From: Styela clava
Lineage: Eukaryota > Chordata > Ascidiacea > Stolidobranchia > Styelidae
Direction of reading: 5' to 3'
Assembly (NCBI RefSeq): GCF_964204865.1
Contig: NC_135259.1
Coordinates: 19,664,974 to 19,728,973 of the forward strand
DNA: 64,000 nt
Shown: positions 10,814 to 22,894 of the stretch, piece after piece
Layout of the letters: each line of letters begins with the position of its first letter
How positions within the stretch are numbered: the stretch's first letter is position 1
Position numbers and translations under genes: made by a program
Notes under the pieces: generated by a model
Told to the model about the DNA's origin: nothing
What the model saw: the letters and a program-made list of their open reading frames with translations, nothing else
Database searches by the model: none

Positions 10814-13421
10814 ATGGCTTCAAGAGGGAAAACGGTGGCTGGAACTGATGGTACAGATCATACATTTCGGGAAAAAGTTGCTTCTCAGTATCGTGAAAGG
10901 TAACTCTCCTTGCTGAATATTGTTTGTTCGCTTTCCTGATTCTGTAATCAGTTTTATTTTTCTGTTTTTATCAATTTTTTTTTATCATCTTTTATGCTGA
11001 TTATGGAGTCAAAAAAAATTTATACTTAAATTGGCTAGGGACAGGAAGTTGAAAATTAAATTTGCTTCTAAATAGACTAGATATTCATGTTCAACATTTT
11101 TTAATAATATACACTCCACATTTCAATATTTTTAGAGTTTCTAGTTTGCTTTGAGTGTTTGTATCAATGGTTTCAAATCGTCAACCCAGGCTTCTTCGGT
11201 TATATAGTATGGTTTGTGCTGTTGTGTGTGTCAGTGCAGACTATTTATATAAAAAATATTCAAAATAAAATTATTATTCTATGTCTATTATTTGGGTCTC
11301 ATGTAGTTTCTTACCTAACATATTTCTAGTGGGCGTAGCATAACAATTTCTTTACGTGTCAAACCTAACCCCCACCTGACTACGCCATCCAAACTATAAA
11401 CTTCAAACTATAAGAACTGCCATCCAAGACGCGCAGACGAGCACCCGAAATCGAACAGCTATTTCTCTCGTTTTCTTGTCGCTACGATCTCAATACAGAT
11501 CGATGACGTTTGTCAGTTCTTTAGCGTTGGCGCTGATGTCATTTCGGGCAATCGTACGTATATTTGGCAAGCTCTATGACGTAATTGTGGTGTCGTAGTG
11601 ACGTATTTTTTGGATGGCGTAGTCAGATGGGGGTTAGGATTGACATATCAAAAAATTGTTTTGCTACGCTTACTAGAAGTACGTTAGGTACGAAACTACT
11701 CGAGACCCCTTTATTTGATGCCAACTTTTTTGCAAGGAATATAAAAAAGTCATTGCTTGATAACCAGTATTGGTTTTTGACGCCTTCACTAGGCCCTGAA
11801 ATCACATTTTTACTCCCATTTTATATCCGGTTCGTACAGAGTGCCTATTTTTTGTAAATTACTGATCAAGTTGAAAAAGTTCTTTTTAATTCTTTCAGTG
11901 CGAAATTGAAAAGAAACCTTCGAACAATGTTCATGCTGTTAACAATCCCACTTGCAATGCTGGCAATTCATGTTTCAAAAATAAATGACAATATCAAACT
12001 TACAAATCAGGCAAGTATCTGGTTCCTGAACGCTGTAGTAGGAAATTAATGGAGCTTAACTGATAACTCATATCCAGAGATGACAAGAAATAATCCACTA
12101 TTCCGAATACATTTTGGAATAATATACTTTTATATGGGTTGCTCTAAATTGGGTTCTAGAAATCAATGTATATTCAATGACTTTGAATATGTAAACGCGA
12201 ATAATTTACTGATATTCTTTGATTTGATTGGTTTTCATTTTATTAAATTCACAGTAATGGTGTGAGCATTTTCCCAGTCTAGCATTTTCCCAGATGGCTA
12301 AGCATGACCAGTGATGTCATCAGTTACAGATGACTGATCATGACCAACTAGCTGCAAAGTGCCATTGTGCTCTGTTAGTGGAGTGCTCAATCCAGTTGGT
12401 GTGTCTTGCGAATTGCTTTGGTTGAGGTTATGGATATTTACTGATTATACATTTATTCTGAGTTAACATTCTATTCCTTCAAATGAATCTATTCTAAGTT
12501 ATTTGTTAACAAAAATCCTAACTTTCCCTTTGATAACATTCATAATAATAAATTTAAATTGCCGACTCATTCACTCATTTTTTTTTCTTTTCTTATTTTA
12601 TTTAATCTCATTTGCATTCACCCATGGTACTATACTATGCTATGGTGAGCTTATATACAGCTTATACACAATGGTCGAGGGCTCGAGAGCCTAGATGACC
12701 TTAATCGGTCCTGCACATTGATCCGCACAAAACAATAATCAATCACTGTTATTACTGCTGAAAAATTTTCTTTGTTGTGTTATGTTATATTAGTGTTGTT
12801 TTTGTGGCAATAAAGCTCTCTCTCTCTGTAAACTCAAGAATTTTTAGTTATTTATATTAATATCTTCAAATTCAATTCTGGGCATCCTTGGCTATTTCCT
12901 CGATATATGAGAGGATTAGCAAATAGGAGTGTTGGTTTCTAGCTTCAGCCCAGCTTTACTCCCTGTGTGAGAATTTGTGTGTATTCTATCCTGAAACTGC
13001 AGTAACCTTTATGTAAAAAAATACAAACCCTCGCATTTATATCTTCTTTTGATGAATCAAATATTCTTTCTAGGTTTTGCCAAAACCTGAACCTTGGGAA
13101 TATGTTTACCTTGTAAGTGGGATCTTCAATCTAATTGGTTATTCATCGCTGTCAAGAAACAACACTCAGAGACTGACAATATATTTCTACGGAACAGCAA
13201 TGGCCGCTTTTGGCGGAATAGTTTGGGGCGCAGTCGCTCATGCACGAGAAGTAGAAGCTTTCGTTATGAGAGGCCAAGTGAAGGCGTTCCTATTCCGCCA
13301 ACCTTTGGTCATTTTGACTTATTTATTCCTAGCTTTGTCAATGCAATTGAATATTTTTGCTATTAATTATGCAAGAAGTTTGCTCAAGGCGTGGAAAGCT
13401 AAAGGATTTAAGACTGATTAA
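10814..13421 (+). CDS. JAGN1: Jagunal homolog (ER membrane protein)
   Basis: Three exons, 10814..10899, 11899..12010 and 13074..13421, join in frame to 181 residues; the human protein has 183. The N terminus MASRGKTVAGTDGTDHTFRE matches the conserved start of Jagunal proteins. Four hydrophobic segments follow, for example TMFMLLTIPLAMLAIHV and FLFRQPLVILTYLFLALS. The motifs WEYVYLVSGIFNLIG and SRNN are family hallmarks. Jagunal sits in the endoplasmic reticulum, is needed for ER organisation and secretory traffic (oocytes in flies, neutrophils in humans), and has a Lys-rich C terminus. Intron 2 begins with GC instead of GT (CAG then gcaagt). The frame of exon 3 requires that donor. The start is the only ATG matching the family. 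Confidence 0.95.
11294..11708. mobile_element. MITE with ~95-bp inverted repeats in JAGN1 intron 1
   Basis: GGGTCTCATGTAGTTTCTTA at the left is mirrored by the reverse complement GGGTCTCGAGTAGTTTCGTA at the right. Pairing continues for about 95 bp, through CTTCTAGT..GCGTAGCA and CTGACTACGCCATCCAAA. TTATTTG occurs at both edges. Long inverted repeats suggest a Mutator-like element; no ORF is present. Confidence 0.7.
12700..12835 (+). repeat. Possible retroposon 3' end with CT-repeat tail
   Basis: Ends GCAATAAAGCTCTCTCTCTC inside JAGN1 intron 2. It resembles the tails near 10128 and 17690. No ORF. Confidence 0.35.
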
Positions 13422-14074
13422 ATTTTTTGTCTATCATGTACCGGTACTTTTGCAATCATATGTGTTTTATTGAGCTGCCTGTGTTAGAGGTTTGCATTCT
13501 TAGATTGTTAAAAAGTCATTTTGCTTGCAATTTGAATCTTCTTGCAGTGGTGTAGGTGATAATGAAAATTTCAAAATCCTCATCTATTTAAATATGGACT
13601 AATTTTGATCCAACTGAAAGGCTGACTTGAAATCTTTGTCATCTCCAACTCCAGTCCGGATCTTAATATCACATACAGCTATAGAAAATCACTCTATTTC
13701 ATTGGAAATCCTTGTGGATCATTAGTTGGTGAGAACATAGCTTGTTATGGGACGAATAAATTTTAACCTATTGGATATTTTTTACATTTATGTATGGAAG
13801 ATCAGTTTTCAGATCTCCCGTTTTTCAGCATGTCCATGTAACAATGTTGTTCCTAATGTTAGGTAATTATATTTTCTGGGTCTGCTGAGTTAATATATGC
13901 TAGCTAGTAACCAGACTCTTGTTACTGATGTTTTTTTTCAAGTCCAATTTAGACAAAAATATTGATTGGATACTTGTTCAATAGTTCTGGATGTTGAACA
14001 ATTTAGTGAATTATGAAAGTCAACAAAAAGTTGTTGGCTGATGAGAGCTCTGAAAGAAAACTGATATCCTACAT
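13422..14074 (+). other. JAGN1 3' flank with candidate poly(A) signal
   Basis: An AATAAA at 13755-13760, 334 bp past the stop, is the nearest canonical polyadenylation signal. No other feature was seen. Confidence 0.4.
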
Positions 14075-14470
14075 CGGGGGTTCCCAAGCTTTTTTCAGGA
14101 TGGCCCCAAACACAACTTTCAAGTGTCCAGTGCGACCCCAAGTCAATATATATATTTTTCATAAAAAAAACTTCAGAGCTTCTTTTACTGGGCTTTTGAG
14201 TTTGGTCATGTGGTGGTATTAAGTAAAATAAGCTGCAACAAAACAGTGATGTCACAAGCACCAAAGCATAAGCATGGAGCGATGCCTATGGGCCTGTTCT
14301 ACAGTGAGCCATGCTGAAAACTGCTGAATTTAACATGGTTTGTCAAATTTTAGATGTTTTGTACATCCATCCTCTACCATAACTCAGCGTCCCCATGACC
14401 CGTTTGCGATACTACCTAAATATCACTCCGACCCAATTTGGGGTCGCGACCCCTGGTTTGGGAACTCCTG
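14075..14470. mobile_element. hAT-type MITE (396 bp)
   Basis: CGGGGGTTCCCAAGC at the left pairs with GTTTGGGAACTCCTG at the right. Flanks TCCTACAT and TCCTACAG agree at 7 of 8 positions. Non-coding. Confidence 0.85.
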
Positions 14471-14853
14471 TCCTACAGCATTGGTAGACTTTTTTCGCCA
14501 GTGTTGGAAGACTCTGGTCCAGGGGCAGACGTACCGTATATATCCTTATGTCTGAAGCACCTAGGCCGTGTTCCTAACTGGATGGGAATCTCGGAGACCC
14601 TGGCCACTGCAACATCTCAGTTGCCTGCCTATTAGTGATCAGGAATGAGGTTATGAGCAAGCTTTTTACTACAAGACCCTAATATGGAGGCCACGATCAT
14701 TATTCTCACAATAATTACAAAGTTGTAAGAGAATGTACTTCGCGAGAGCAGGGGTTTTGAAACTTTCAGCAATATGGTGCCTGCAAAGAGGTTGACTATT
14801 GTTTACGGAGGACAAGAATAAATTTACATACATCTATATTGGAACCTATAGAT

Positions 14854-15133
14854 AAGAAGTTCTCAACTTTTTTTTTTTCGCGGCCCATTTCTGTTGCTCA
14901 AAAATTCACATGGCCCATTACCTTTTTATTACAAGGGGAAAACTACAAAAAAAAAAATCAAGATCTTTCTGCGGAAATGGACCCTTAAAACGTTTATAAT
15001 TAGAATAAAAATTACCACTCAGTTGCATCGTCATAATCTAAATTGACTATTTTGACATAAATAAAACTAGCAATTTTCAATAGTCCTGTGGCTCAAAATC
15101 ATCTTTTTGTGGCCCACCGGTCGAGAACCAGTG
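14854..15133. mobile_element. hAT-type MITE (280 bp), decayed
   Basis: AAGAAGTTCTCAACTTTT at the left pairs with TCGAGAACCAGTG at the right. Flanks CTATAGAT and CTCTAGAA agree at 6 of 8 positions. Confidence 0.7.
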
Positions 15134-15328
15134 CTCTAGAATAGACAATGTCATATTCGAATTAACTCCTTGTTGCATTCCTACGCTACCGTCGTCAAAT
15201 ATTATCAATATAATTAATGCTTCTCGCCATGTCAGTATTTTGATAAATGAATAGCTCGAAGAGCTCGCTCACAGAGACTCGAGCCTCCCGATGAAGCACT
15301 TTGAGAACCTATAGGATAGAGGAAAATG

Positions 15329-15555
15329 GGGGCTCCCGAAGTATGTGAACCAAGATGGCGGACTTCGGAATGTAATATGTGTACTAGGTTAGGGTTAGGC
15401 CATAATTTTAGGTATAAATATTACGGGAGGCTCTTGGCTAGTCTTCGAACTGATAATAGGACTGAAATAAGGAAAATTGGAAAAAAATTATGGCCTAACC
15501 CTAACCTGTTACGTTCCGATGTCCGCCATCTTGGTTCGCATACTTCGGGAGCACC
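15329..15555. mobile_element. Family Z element, long-TIR subfamily (227 bp)
   Basis: Inverted repeats of about 40 bp: GGGGCTCCCGAAGTATGTGA then ACCAAGATGGCGGAC, mirrored at the right end as GTCCGCCATCTTGGT. A perfect 8-bp duplication, GGAAAATG, occupies 15321-15328 and 15556-15563. Both arms carry GGTTAGGGTTAGGCC, as in copy 1, which ties the two subfamilies together. CCAAGATGGCGG resembles a YY1 site. Confidence 0.9.
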
Positions 15556-15563
15556 GGAAAATG

Positions 15564-16732
15564 TGAATGCTATTTACAAAGCTACCTACCGCTGCTAAAT
15601 TGGAATGGATCGCTAATTGATCTTCCTATTAACACAAAAACAAAAAGTCTACAATGGTAAATTATATTTGAACGACTCAAATAAGAGAATCCAGATAAAA
15701 ACTGAATAACCGATATAAATTACAAAAAAACTTTCGCCTTACAAGAGATGAATCAATGTTTAGGTTCTAGAGAAGGCTTAAGAACAACGCCAGAATTTAA
15801 AATACAAGTTCTGCAGGTATTACCGGCGGACCAGGATAGACACTTATCAATAGAATCCTTGTTTTAACTCCGAAATAGGCGAACAGTCGATTAATAGAAT
15901 CTCCCTATTTTTCTTCGAAATGGGCAAACAGTTGAATACATTAGCCTCGAGTCATCACCATTAAAAATATAAGCATTCATGTTAAATAACATTTCAAATC
16001 AGAAATGAGCTTTCATATGTGTGTAAGCCTACAGTTTTAGCTGGAGAATTTGGACACCTATCCTCGGCTCTTTTTTGCCCACTATCATGGAGTGGTACTG
16101 TAGTGGATTATATTTTCAACAACTCTAATAAATTTAACAACTATTATGAGAGTATTCATTGGAAAGTCACCAACTCTGGAAACGAACAGAAAACCATCAG
16201 TTTCCGTAGAAAATTAAGAATCCCATACTGGACTTATATGAACCCCCCATGATGGGACTTTAAAAATTACATTCCAGCTAAATAAATAAACCTTGATTCC
16301 AGGGAACAGAAATCTTGTATCAGAAGGCCACTGCTTTTGCTCCAAAGTCCCAGTTCAAATTGTCTGATGCCCATAACCAGTATAAAAGCACACCAAATGA
16401 AAATGCTGTTCACTAAAATAATTGTTAAAACTACATGCAGCATTCAGTCCCACAACCAGCACTGCAATGCACCGAAATAATTGAAAAAAAAAATATGGCT
16501 ATAATTCATCTTTACTTTCGAATAATTTAAACGGGGATAAATTTCCTAAAAAGTTTACGACCCAGCGATACATGTAACAAAAATAATCAAAAACGTAATT
16601 CAGGATTGTCTTAGGTGGTGAGTTACCACCGTTGTCATCGACAACAGAGTTTGGTGATGCATGACGCTTATCATCATCAATGATGACATCATCATGTTCC
16701 AGTTGATCGATTTCATCCGAAGTCCGTCTTGT
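15564..16732. other. Intergenic, nothing recognised
   Basis: The 3' flank of SDF2 (minus strand). Only short unrelated ORFs; no repeat ends found. Confidence 0.35.
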
Positions 16733-19700
16733 CTATTCTTTGTCCATAGCTTCGCTGGGTTTTATAAACACACCTTCCACAGCCTTCCAATAATTGCTGG
16801 CTTTCGTGGGGGCGCCAAGAGCAACTATTTCGTTTTGGCCATTGATGGGCCTTCCATATGTTTTAGCTAAATGTTTAAAAATAACCAAATTCAGTCTATT
16901 ATTATGTAATTTATGATAATTTTCGAATGGGTTCATTAGATCACAATTAATTTATAAACACCCAGATTATTTTATTACCAACCACACAGTGAATTCTGCT
17001 TTTTCCAAAAAGAGGTTTTAGTAATTGTTTTACAATAGAATCGAATAGCAATCACTCGATTAGTTCACAACAATCGCACAAAATTTTTTGCTCAAGTAAA
17101 ATCCTATGAAACAATAATTAATTACCAGAAGGCATTGGCAGGGTATCCTTATGCATTTTTAGGAAATTCTGTAGCTGTGTTGCAATAGGATGAAAATAAA
17201 GACTATTAAGCAAAAAATTACTATTCCAAATAGATTTAATAAAAGATATATTTTTCTAAAATTATTTGAAATGGTAAATTATTCAATTATAACTATAATT
17301 ATGATTTTCAAGTTGAAAATGTCAACATAGATGGGTTAGTATACTGAAGAACTATTTGAATTTACTCATGATTAGAAATCAAAGATGCATATTGTTAATG
17401 CATATTTCTCTCCAAATGAGATAAAATGATAAGCAACTAAAAGCATGCATGTTATTGCTATTTAAGTATTTAAAACTAAGTCACAAACACAACAAATATA
17501 GCTTACTAAAATCTCCAAGCAAACAAATTGAAGTTTAAAATTATTCAAAAATTAAATATCACAAAAACACTCAAAATCATTCAATTATTCAATTTTAGTC
17601 CAAATTGAAACTGATATTGAAAAAACATGCCGTAATAGTAGGTTGTCTTTGTATCATGGGTTTTGATGAAAAAATAAATAAAATCTCTCTCTCAGTAGAC
17701 ATCAGGGTTTGAGCCGAAATAAGGAGAACAATATAAAAATTCAAATTTTTCTAGACATGTGATCTTCTGCTTATTTAAAATGGCCAGCACACATCTGATT
17801 ATTCTGTACTGGTTTGCAAGTTTGGATCAGACTGATTAAATTATGAATACGGATTGCTGGACTTCCCGACTTCATAGGGTTGTTCTCATAACTAACCGCT
17901 GGTCGATAAGAGCTTCTTGCAGGGTTGCAGCATCCACAGAAATTAAGAAAACAGGCAGAATTCCACAGCTATGCTTATTTATATTGAATTCCAATTGTAC
18001 GAACTGTTAGGAAATAGACAATTAATTTGCCCCGAAAACCTTGCCAAATCGCCATTCAAGGCATTTTACATAACTTATGGTAACCAGAGGTCCAGTAATC
18101 CTTTCAAATTTGGGTATCAACCATGGAATTTGGACCTACAGAGTCACATGCCATAATCGACTGTACGTTAGGATAGGATTTACATATTTATCCCGGGTAT
18201 TTACCAGATATTTGCTTTACGGAAGCATAGACTTGATGGTGGAGGAAGCCATAACCTACCAACAGTTACATGAACCACCCTACGGTAGCGAGGAGTCCAG
18301 CAATCTTCTCGCACATCACTATCTCCGCATGGAATTCGAACATGCTTACCCACATCAGCATATCCCGGAATTTCATTTAACACAAACCATAGAGAGTTAT
18401 CTTGATTCTCTCCAATACTTACAAGTGCAAGACAGATAATTCTCGGTTTCTTTGTGTTTCAATCTAATGTGGTCATTCCTGCTCCAGTAATCGTTGTCAC
18501 ACAAAACAATCCAGTTGTCCAAATTATCTCCCTCACCTTCTTCTCCAAAGGCACTGACTTCCTGGAATTCAATAGGATTTTTACTGATAATTTTAATTAT
18601 ATGGTTGCTTTGGAATGGATGAACTTGAAATTCTTCCTTTATGGCAATTGTTCCAAATCTTCTATGGCTCGTGGCCCCCTTCTGTAGGTTTTAGCACTCA
18701 TGGCTGCCCTGTATATTACCCCAGTTATATCCAGAGTGTAATTTTGATTAATAGATTCCAAATCCCAATATGTTTAAACAATTCATGCTCAACAGAGTGA
18801 AAACACCCTGTGAAATAACCTCATTAAGCAATGAAACTGTGAAGAGTTTTCCTGTAAATTGGGATGTAAGAGCAGTTCAGCGCCCAGTATTGTGGTCCCC
18901 GATTAGTAATCCCTGATTTATGGTTTAATATTATGAAATTCACTGCTCCTGACAAGTGCAGTTTTAAGTATTTCGTGGCGTCTGAAGCTGCTGCAAAACC
19001 ATGGCGATATTTCCAAGATATGGCCAAACTCATGGCGATTGATTTTTTAGCTGCCACAAACCAATGATGAGCTGCCGTTACCGCTGCAGCAATTTGAAAA
19101 CCAATGGTGGCTAAAATTTTGCTGCCGTAACTACGGCAGGTCAGCCGTGAAGACAGGGCTTCCCCTGGTGGTGACAAATATTAGATAAGTTGGAGCATTT
19201 TTTATAGATACAGTTTTGATGAATTTGGGGTTAGGTTTCAGGTTTAAGTACATATAATTCTGTATGGTAAACTAAAATATGGTACATAACCTTGTGAATA
19301 TGCCAGTAATAGCGCCATAAACCATGGCAAGAGACGCCGCGGTTCGTTCGTGGCAGGAGCTGCCATGAAGTGATAAGAACTGCAATTCGCTTCTGATCTG
19401 TTTTCCTGAATTAATTTGAATTTCTTGGGATCTCACATTAATCAGTATTCACAGAAACCGCCGCATTTCTGAATAATTTCAATAACGCTAGGCATTTCAA
19501 GGTCGCTAGTACCTTTGCTACGGAGTGTTGAATTGTCAAGATAGATCCCAGACTGTTTCGTAAAGGAGGGGTATACACTCACTGTTATAATTGATGTTGG
19601 CTATTCAAGGAATCGGAGAACTGTACAATACTGTAATTGAGGTTATTAATACGAACTAAAGTTGACACTATTTTTTTCTGTTTTCTCTTACCTGCTCTTG

Positions 19701-20646
19701 AGTCATTGGTGCAGAGAAATGATGAGTATGCAAATTCTTCTGTGTTGAAAGATGTGTCAATCTGATTGTTTGGCCACATTTTATTGGGGATCCTCGTTTA
19801 CAAAATTTCTTCATTGCAGCCCTAACTTGCCAATAACTGTTCGCATCAAGTTGATCCTGCATTCCTGTAACTGACTGTTGGCCACTTCCTGAAAATTTAG
19901 AAAATACATATGAATATTAAATTGTTGTGGTCAGGTCAGAACAGTTAGTTCAATTCCAAGAATATCCCGATATTAAATGCTATAGTATAATTTTTTTCCT
20001 TCAATGAACTGGATCATGTTGTCTGATGAATATTATATTATAACTGATTGATAATGATGAACTTTTTTGAATCCTTGTTCAGTGAATTTCTGGATAAGGT
20101 GAAAAAAACACATTCTGACATCATAATATAAAAAAGATCATTGACTAAATAATAATAAAGTTTGTTTAAAGACAGTACGGCGCACTATACAGATCGAGCG
20201 ACATGGTCTCGTTTCAGAGAAACCCATTTACAGATGATCAGACACCCCTCCATTGGGAGACGTCTGGACATTGCAATATCTGTAAAAATACAGTTAAATG
20301 AAGCAAAATAATACAAAAAAGCGCAATTTATCACATCATCATTTAGTTAGGGGGAAATAATCTGATTAATCAAAAGGGTAATTAGAATAAACATAATACT
20401 TGATGATAAAATACTCTTCTCTCAGAAGTAGGCCCTATTGCAGTATTTCAAACGGGAAAACGTAAATTCCATTTTCTTACCCGAGCCATATTTTACATCA
20501 TGCGAGTGCAGACGAATGCCATAAGCTTTGTTGACAAGTTTTACAGCCGAGCCGCAGGTTACATAATCATAATCAAATCCCAGTGTTTCACAGATGTGGA
20601 TCAAGAATAATAAAAATACAGTGTGTGTATATTTTCTTGCATCCAT
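16733..20646 (-). CDS. SDF2: Stromal cell-derived factor 2 (ER MIR-domain protein)
   Basis: Four exons, 20646..20481, 19888..19692, 18561..18423 and 16866..16733, join in frame to 211 residues, the length of human SDF2. Residues 1 to about 23 form a signal peptide (VFLLFLIHICETLG). Three MIR repeats follow, with hallmarks VTCGSAVKLVN, RLHSHDVKYGSGSGQQSVTG, SPIKCGQTIRLTHL, EVSAFGEEGEGDNLDNW and YGRPINGQNEI, ending SNYWKAVEGVFIKPSE. In the family the protein works in the ER lumen with DnaJB11-type co-chaperones and resembles the MIR part of protein O-mannosyltransferases. All junction phases agree (1, 0, 1). The C terminus is SEAMDKE, with no HDEL-type retrieval signal. A SINE lies in the last intron. 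Confidence 0.96.
17640..17700 (+). repeat. Retroposon-like tail
   Basis: GAAAAAATAAATAAAATCTC followed by CT repeats, in the last intron of SDF2. It resembles the tails near 10128 and 12812. Confidence 0.3.
18166..18360 (-). mobile_element. tRNA-derived SINE, reverse copy in SDF2 intron 3
   Basis: The reverse complement of the SINE at 37245-37596: TAGGATAGGATTTACATATT is the tail side, GACTTGATGGTGGAGGAAGC the body, and GCATGGAATTCGAACATGC the remnant B box. It stops about 60 bp from the exon 3 splice donor of SDF2. A degenerate fragment of the same family may lie at 17840-17925. Confidence 0.75.
18955..19375. repeat. Palindrome-rich unclassified repeat in SDF2 intron 2
   Basis: CTGCCGTAACTACGGCAG is a near-perfect palindrome around 19130. 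Nearby segments repeat AGCTGCC and CATGG cores on both strands. It looks like a decayed foldback element; ends are not defined. Confidence 0.3.
20175..20275 (+). repeat. 100-bp repeat, arm 1 of an inverted pair
   Basis: AGTACGGCGCACTATACAGA through GGGAGACGTCTGGACATTGC. It is about 88 percent identical by eye to the reverse complement of 22895-22995. It lies in SDF2 intron 1, so the pair cannot be the two ends of one ordinary transposon unless that transposon captured SDF2 exon 1. Confidence 0.7.
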
Positions 20647-20839
20647 TTTACTTTAAATAAATAGGTAAACCTGGATTGTTAAACAAATTGAGTTGGCATT
20701 AAATTAAGCTAATATTTAATTATATCAACTTATGAGCTCCCCCGATTCATCAACTAAACAGACTGACAGAAAAACGTAAAAAATTGTCACCACGCAGACG
20801 AAAAATGACATGGACCTGAAGAATGAAAATTACAAACGT

Positions 20840-20845
20840 ACGTCA
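20840..20845 (-). promoter_or_regulatory. CRE/UPRE-like half site upstream of SDF2
   Basis: TGACGT on the SDF2 strand (ACGTCA on plus), 194 bp upstream of the ATG. ATF6- and XBP1-type factors use TGACGT cores. Function is inferred from position only. Confidence 0.3.
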
Positions 20846-20846
20846 C

Positions 20847-22050
20847 AAATCTTATTCCGGGTTGTCACATAACCTTTGAACTACAATTCAAATTAAAATG
20901 TTTTTAAGAAATTTCAGTTTTTTTTTATTAGAAAATTTTAGAATTACCTTAATAAAATTTTATCAGATAAAAAGACTTATTTTAATCTATTACAAAGGTT
21001 GACAAATTTTAGACATGATTCTTTGTGAATTCATTTCCTCCAGTTGTCCCTGTCGAGCAGTAACAGGATTATTTTGTGAGGTTGCCAGATTGCCTGTGGC
21101 TTATAATTTTAACATTGTAAAATCCACTTGTCGAAAATATATTGTCAGTGGATTTTTTTGCCAAATAGCATTTTTTCGTATGCTCAATGTAAGCATAAAT
21201 TTTTCAAATATTAACATCATGTTTAAACACCCAACTAAAATCAATTGGGTTGAATTTTATTTTCATATCTGGTAAGCAATCCACGACTGACTGACATTTT
21301 GACAACAGTATTAAATCTGCTTTGCGACAATCGCCCTTATATTTTTTTGTATACTTGGGGATGTAGAACTGAAGGTATATGCAATAGTTAAGAGTTATAT
21401 TAAGTCGATGCTTTGCGATGCGATGCGATGAATTGCTGGATAATACTGAATGATGTTTACGAATATATTTGTTTATTATATGTAACTATGTTCTATGATC
21501 ATTATTTTTTCATCATTTATTTATTTTTACAAAACTGTTATGAATCCACAACGTGGACCTTTAAAAAAAAAAAAAAAAAAGTCGATGCAATAATTTAAAT
21601 TCTCAATTACTCTAGTGAAATTTTTGCACCACTTTTCGTTTTGCTAAAAACCTCCCACTTAGGTCTGTAGGTGAGTGAATAGGTTCTCCTACAACAAGGA
21701 GTGCTGAAATAATAAATCTGCTGCAAACTCTGTTATATCTGAAGCGATTACCCCTGGGCCTGGTGACATATATTTAAATTGTAGATAACTTGTGAATCTA
21801 AGAGTCTTTGTTTTAAAAATAAATACTGAAATACATCTAATAAGTTTAATTTTTTGTTATTTTTCACATATTACAGTATTAAAATTTACCATTTTAAAAA
21901 TGAATAAACTCAGAAACTGTATGCTGATATGATATCAACTCCACAATTATGGAAAATTATACTGCAGTACTGAAATATAAGAAATGAATAGCAGATTTAC
22001 ATCATGATTCAGTGAATGTTCGTGTGATTACTGGATTATGTATTTTTGGT
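20847..22050. other. Intergenic; poly(A) run only
   Basis: SDF2 promoter side, then AT-rich DNA with an A-run at 21563-21580. No gene supported. Confidence 0.4.
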
Positions 22051-22343
22051 TATTACTTATCGATCTTAAGATCGGTAAGTATGTTGATAGGTATTTGTTT
22101 GTTTGTCTGTTAGATGCACGCGATATCTCACGAGAGCGAGGTTCAATCTGCTCCAAATTTTGCATGAGCTTTCATCATAGCTCGGATCAGAAGCCTATTG
22201 ATTTTGAATGGATTATGTCGTATAATTAGCGAGGTATTAATTAATTAGTGATGGGACATATGGTGTCACTATGGAGTAAGACCACTGTTTTGGGGGATCC
22301 CCTAACCTTCGATCGATAAGTCTTCGGTTTCCAACCGAATTTC
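22051..22343 (+). repeat. Family E repeat (copy 1)
   Basis: Starts CTTATCGATCTTAAGATCGG, continues through AGATGCACGCGATATCTCAC and GCTCCAAATTTTGCATG, and ends GTCTTCGGTTTCCAACC. The same sequence in reverse orientation is at 53592-53844; copy 1 has about 70 extra bases near its end. Class unknown. Confidence 0.7.
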
Positions 22344-22894
22344 TAGTATTTTATATCATTAAAAAAAATGCTCTTCTGCCTATTTTTGCTAACTTTGGTT
22401 GTGTTTTCGTGTCTGAATTGGTCAACTTCAATACAATATTGTATGCTTCAATTTTGATGATTCGATCGTCAGACTGTCGCAGGAATAAAAATGACGAGTA
22501 CAACATTAAGGTATACTGATATAATTTGAAAGTGCCAGTATTGCTACACACCAGCCCTAAATTATATTTCAGTATGGCACACTATCAAAATCCAAGAATT
22601 TACCTCCATTTGGTTCAATTAAACGAACACTCCATGTGTCTCATAAACAAGGGGCATCTGGCACCACGTCAGATCACGCCATGCTTGTCTCAATAATAAT
22701 CTAAATTAATCGGGCCGTCATGTGACCAAAATTGCCGTTTTTTTGCTCTTGAATGCCACGGTAAAATTTTGTTACCTTCTGTAAATCGGATTTTTTTTTC
22801 CAAGGAATTCAATGATCACGTTATTAGATTGCGCTTTTTTTGTAGTATTTTGTGCAACTTCATTATACTGTATTTTTATCGATATGGAGGGACA

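Noticed and set aside
12080-12694. Two 61-63-codon frames in JAGN1 intron 2
   Set aside because: No family resemblance, AT-rich codons, and located within a well-supported intron.
15326-15598. A 90-codon open frame
   Set aside because: It lies entirely within a family Z transposon and its duplication. Similar peptides (FVRLFYIKLCKG, TNTGSPRT types) recur at each Z copy, so the coding look is a by-product of the repeat.
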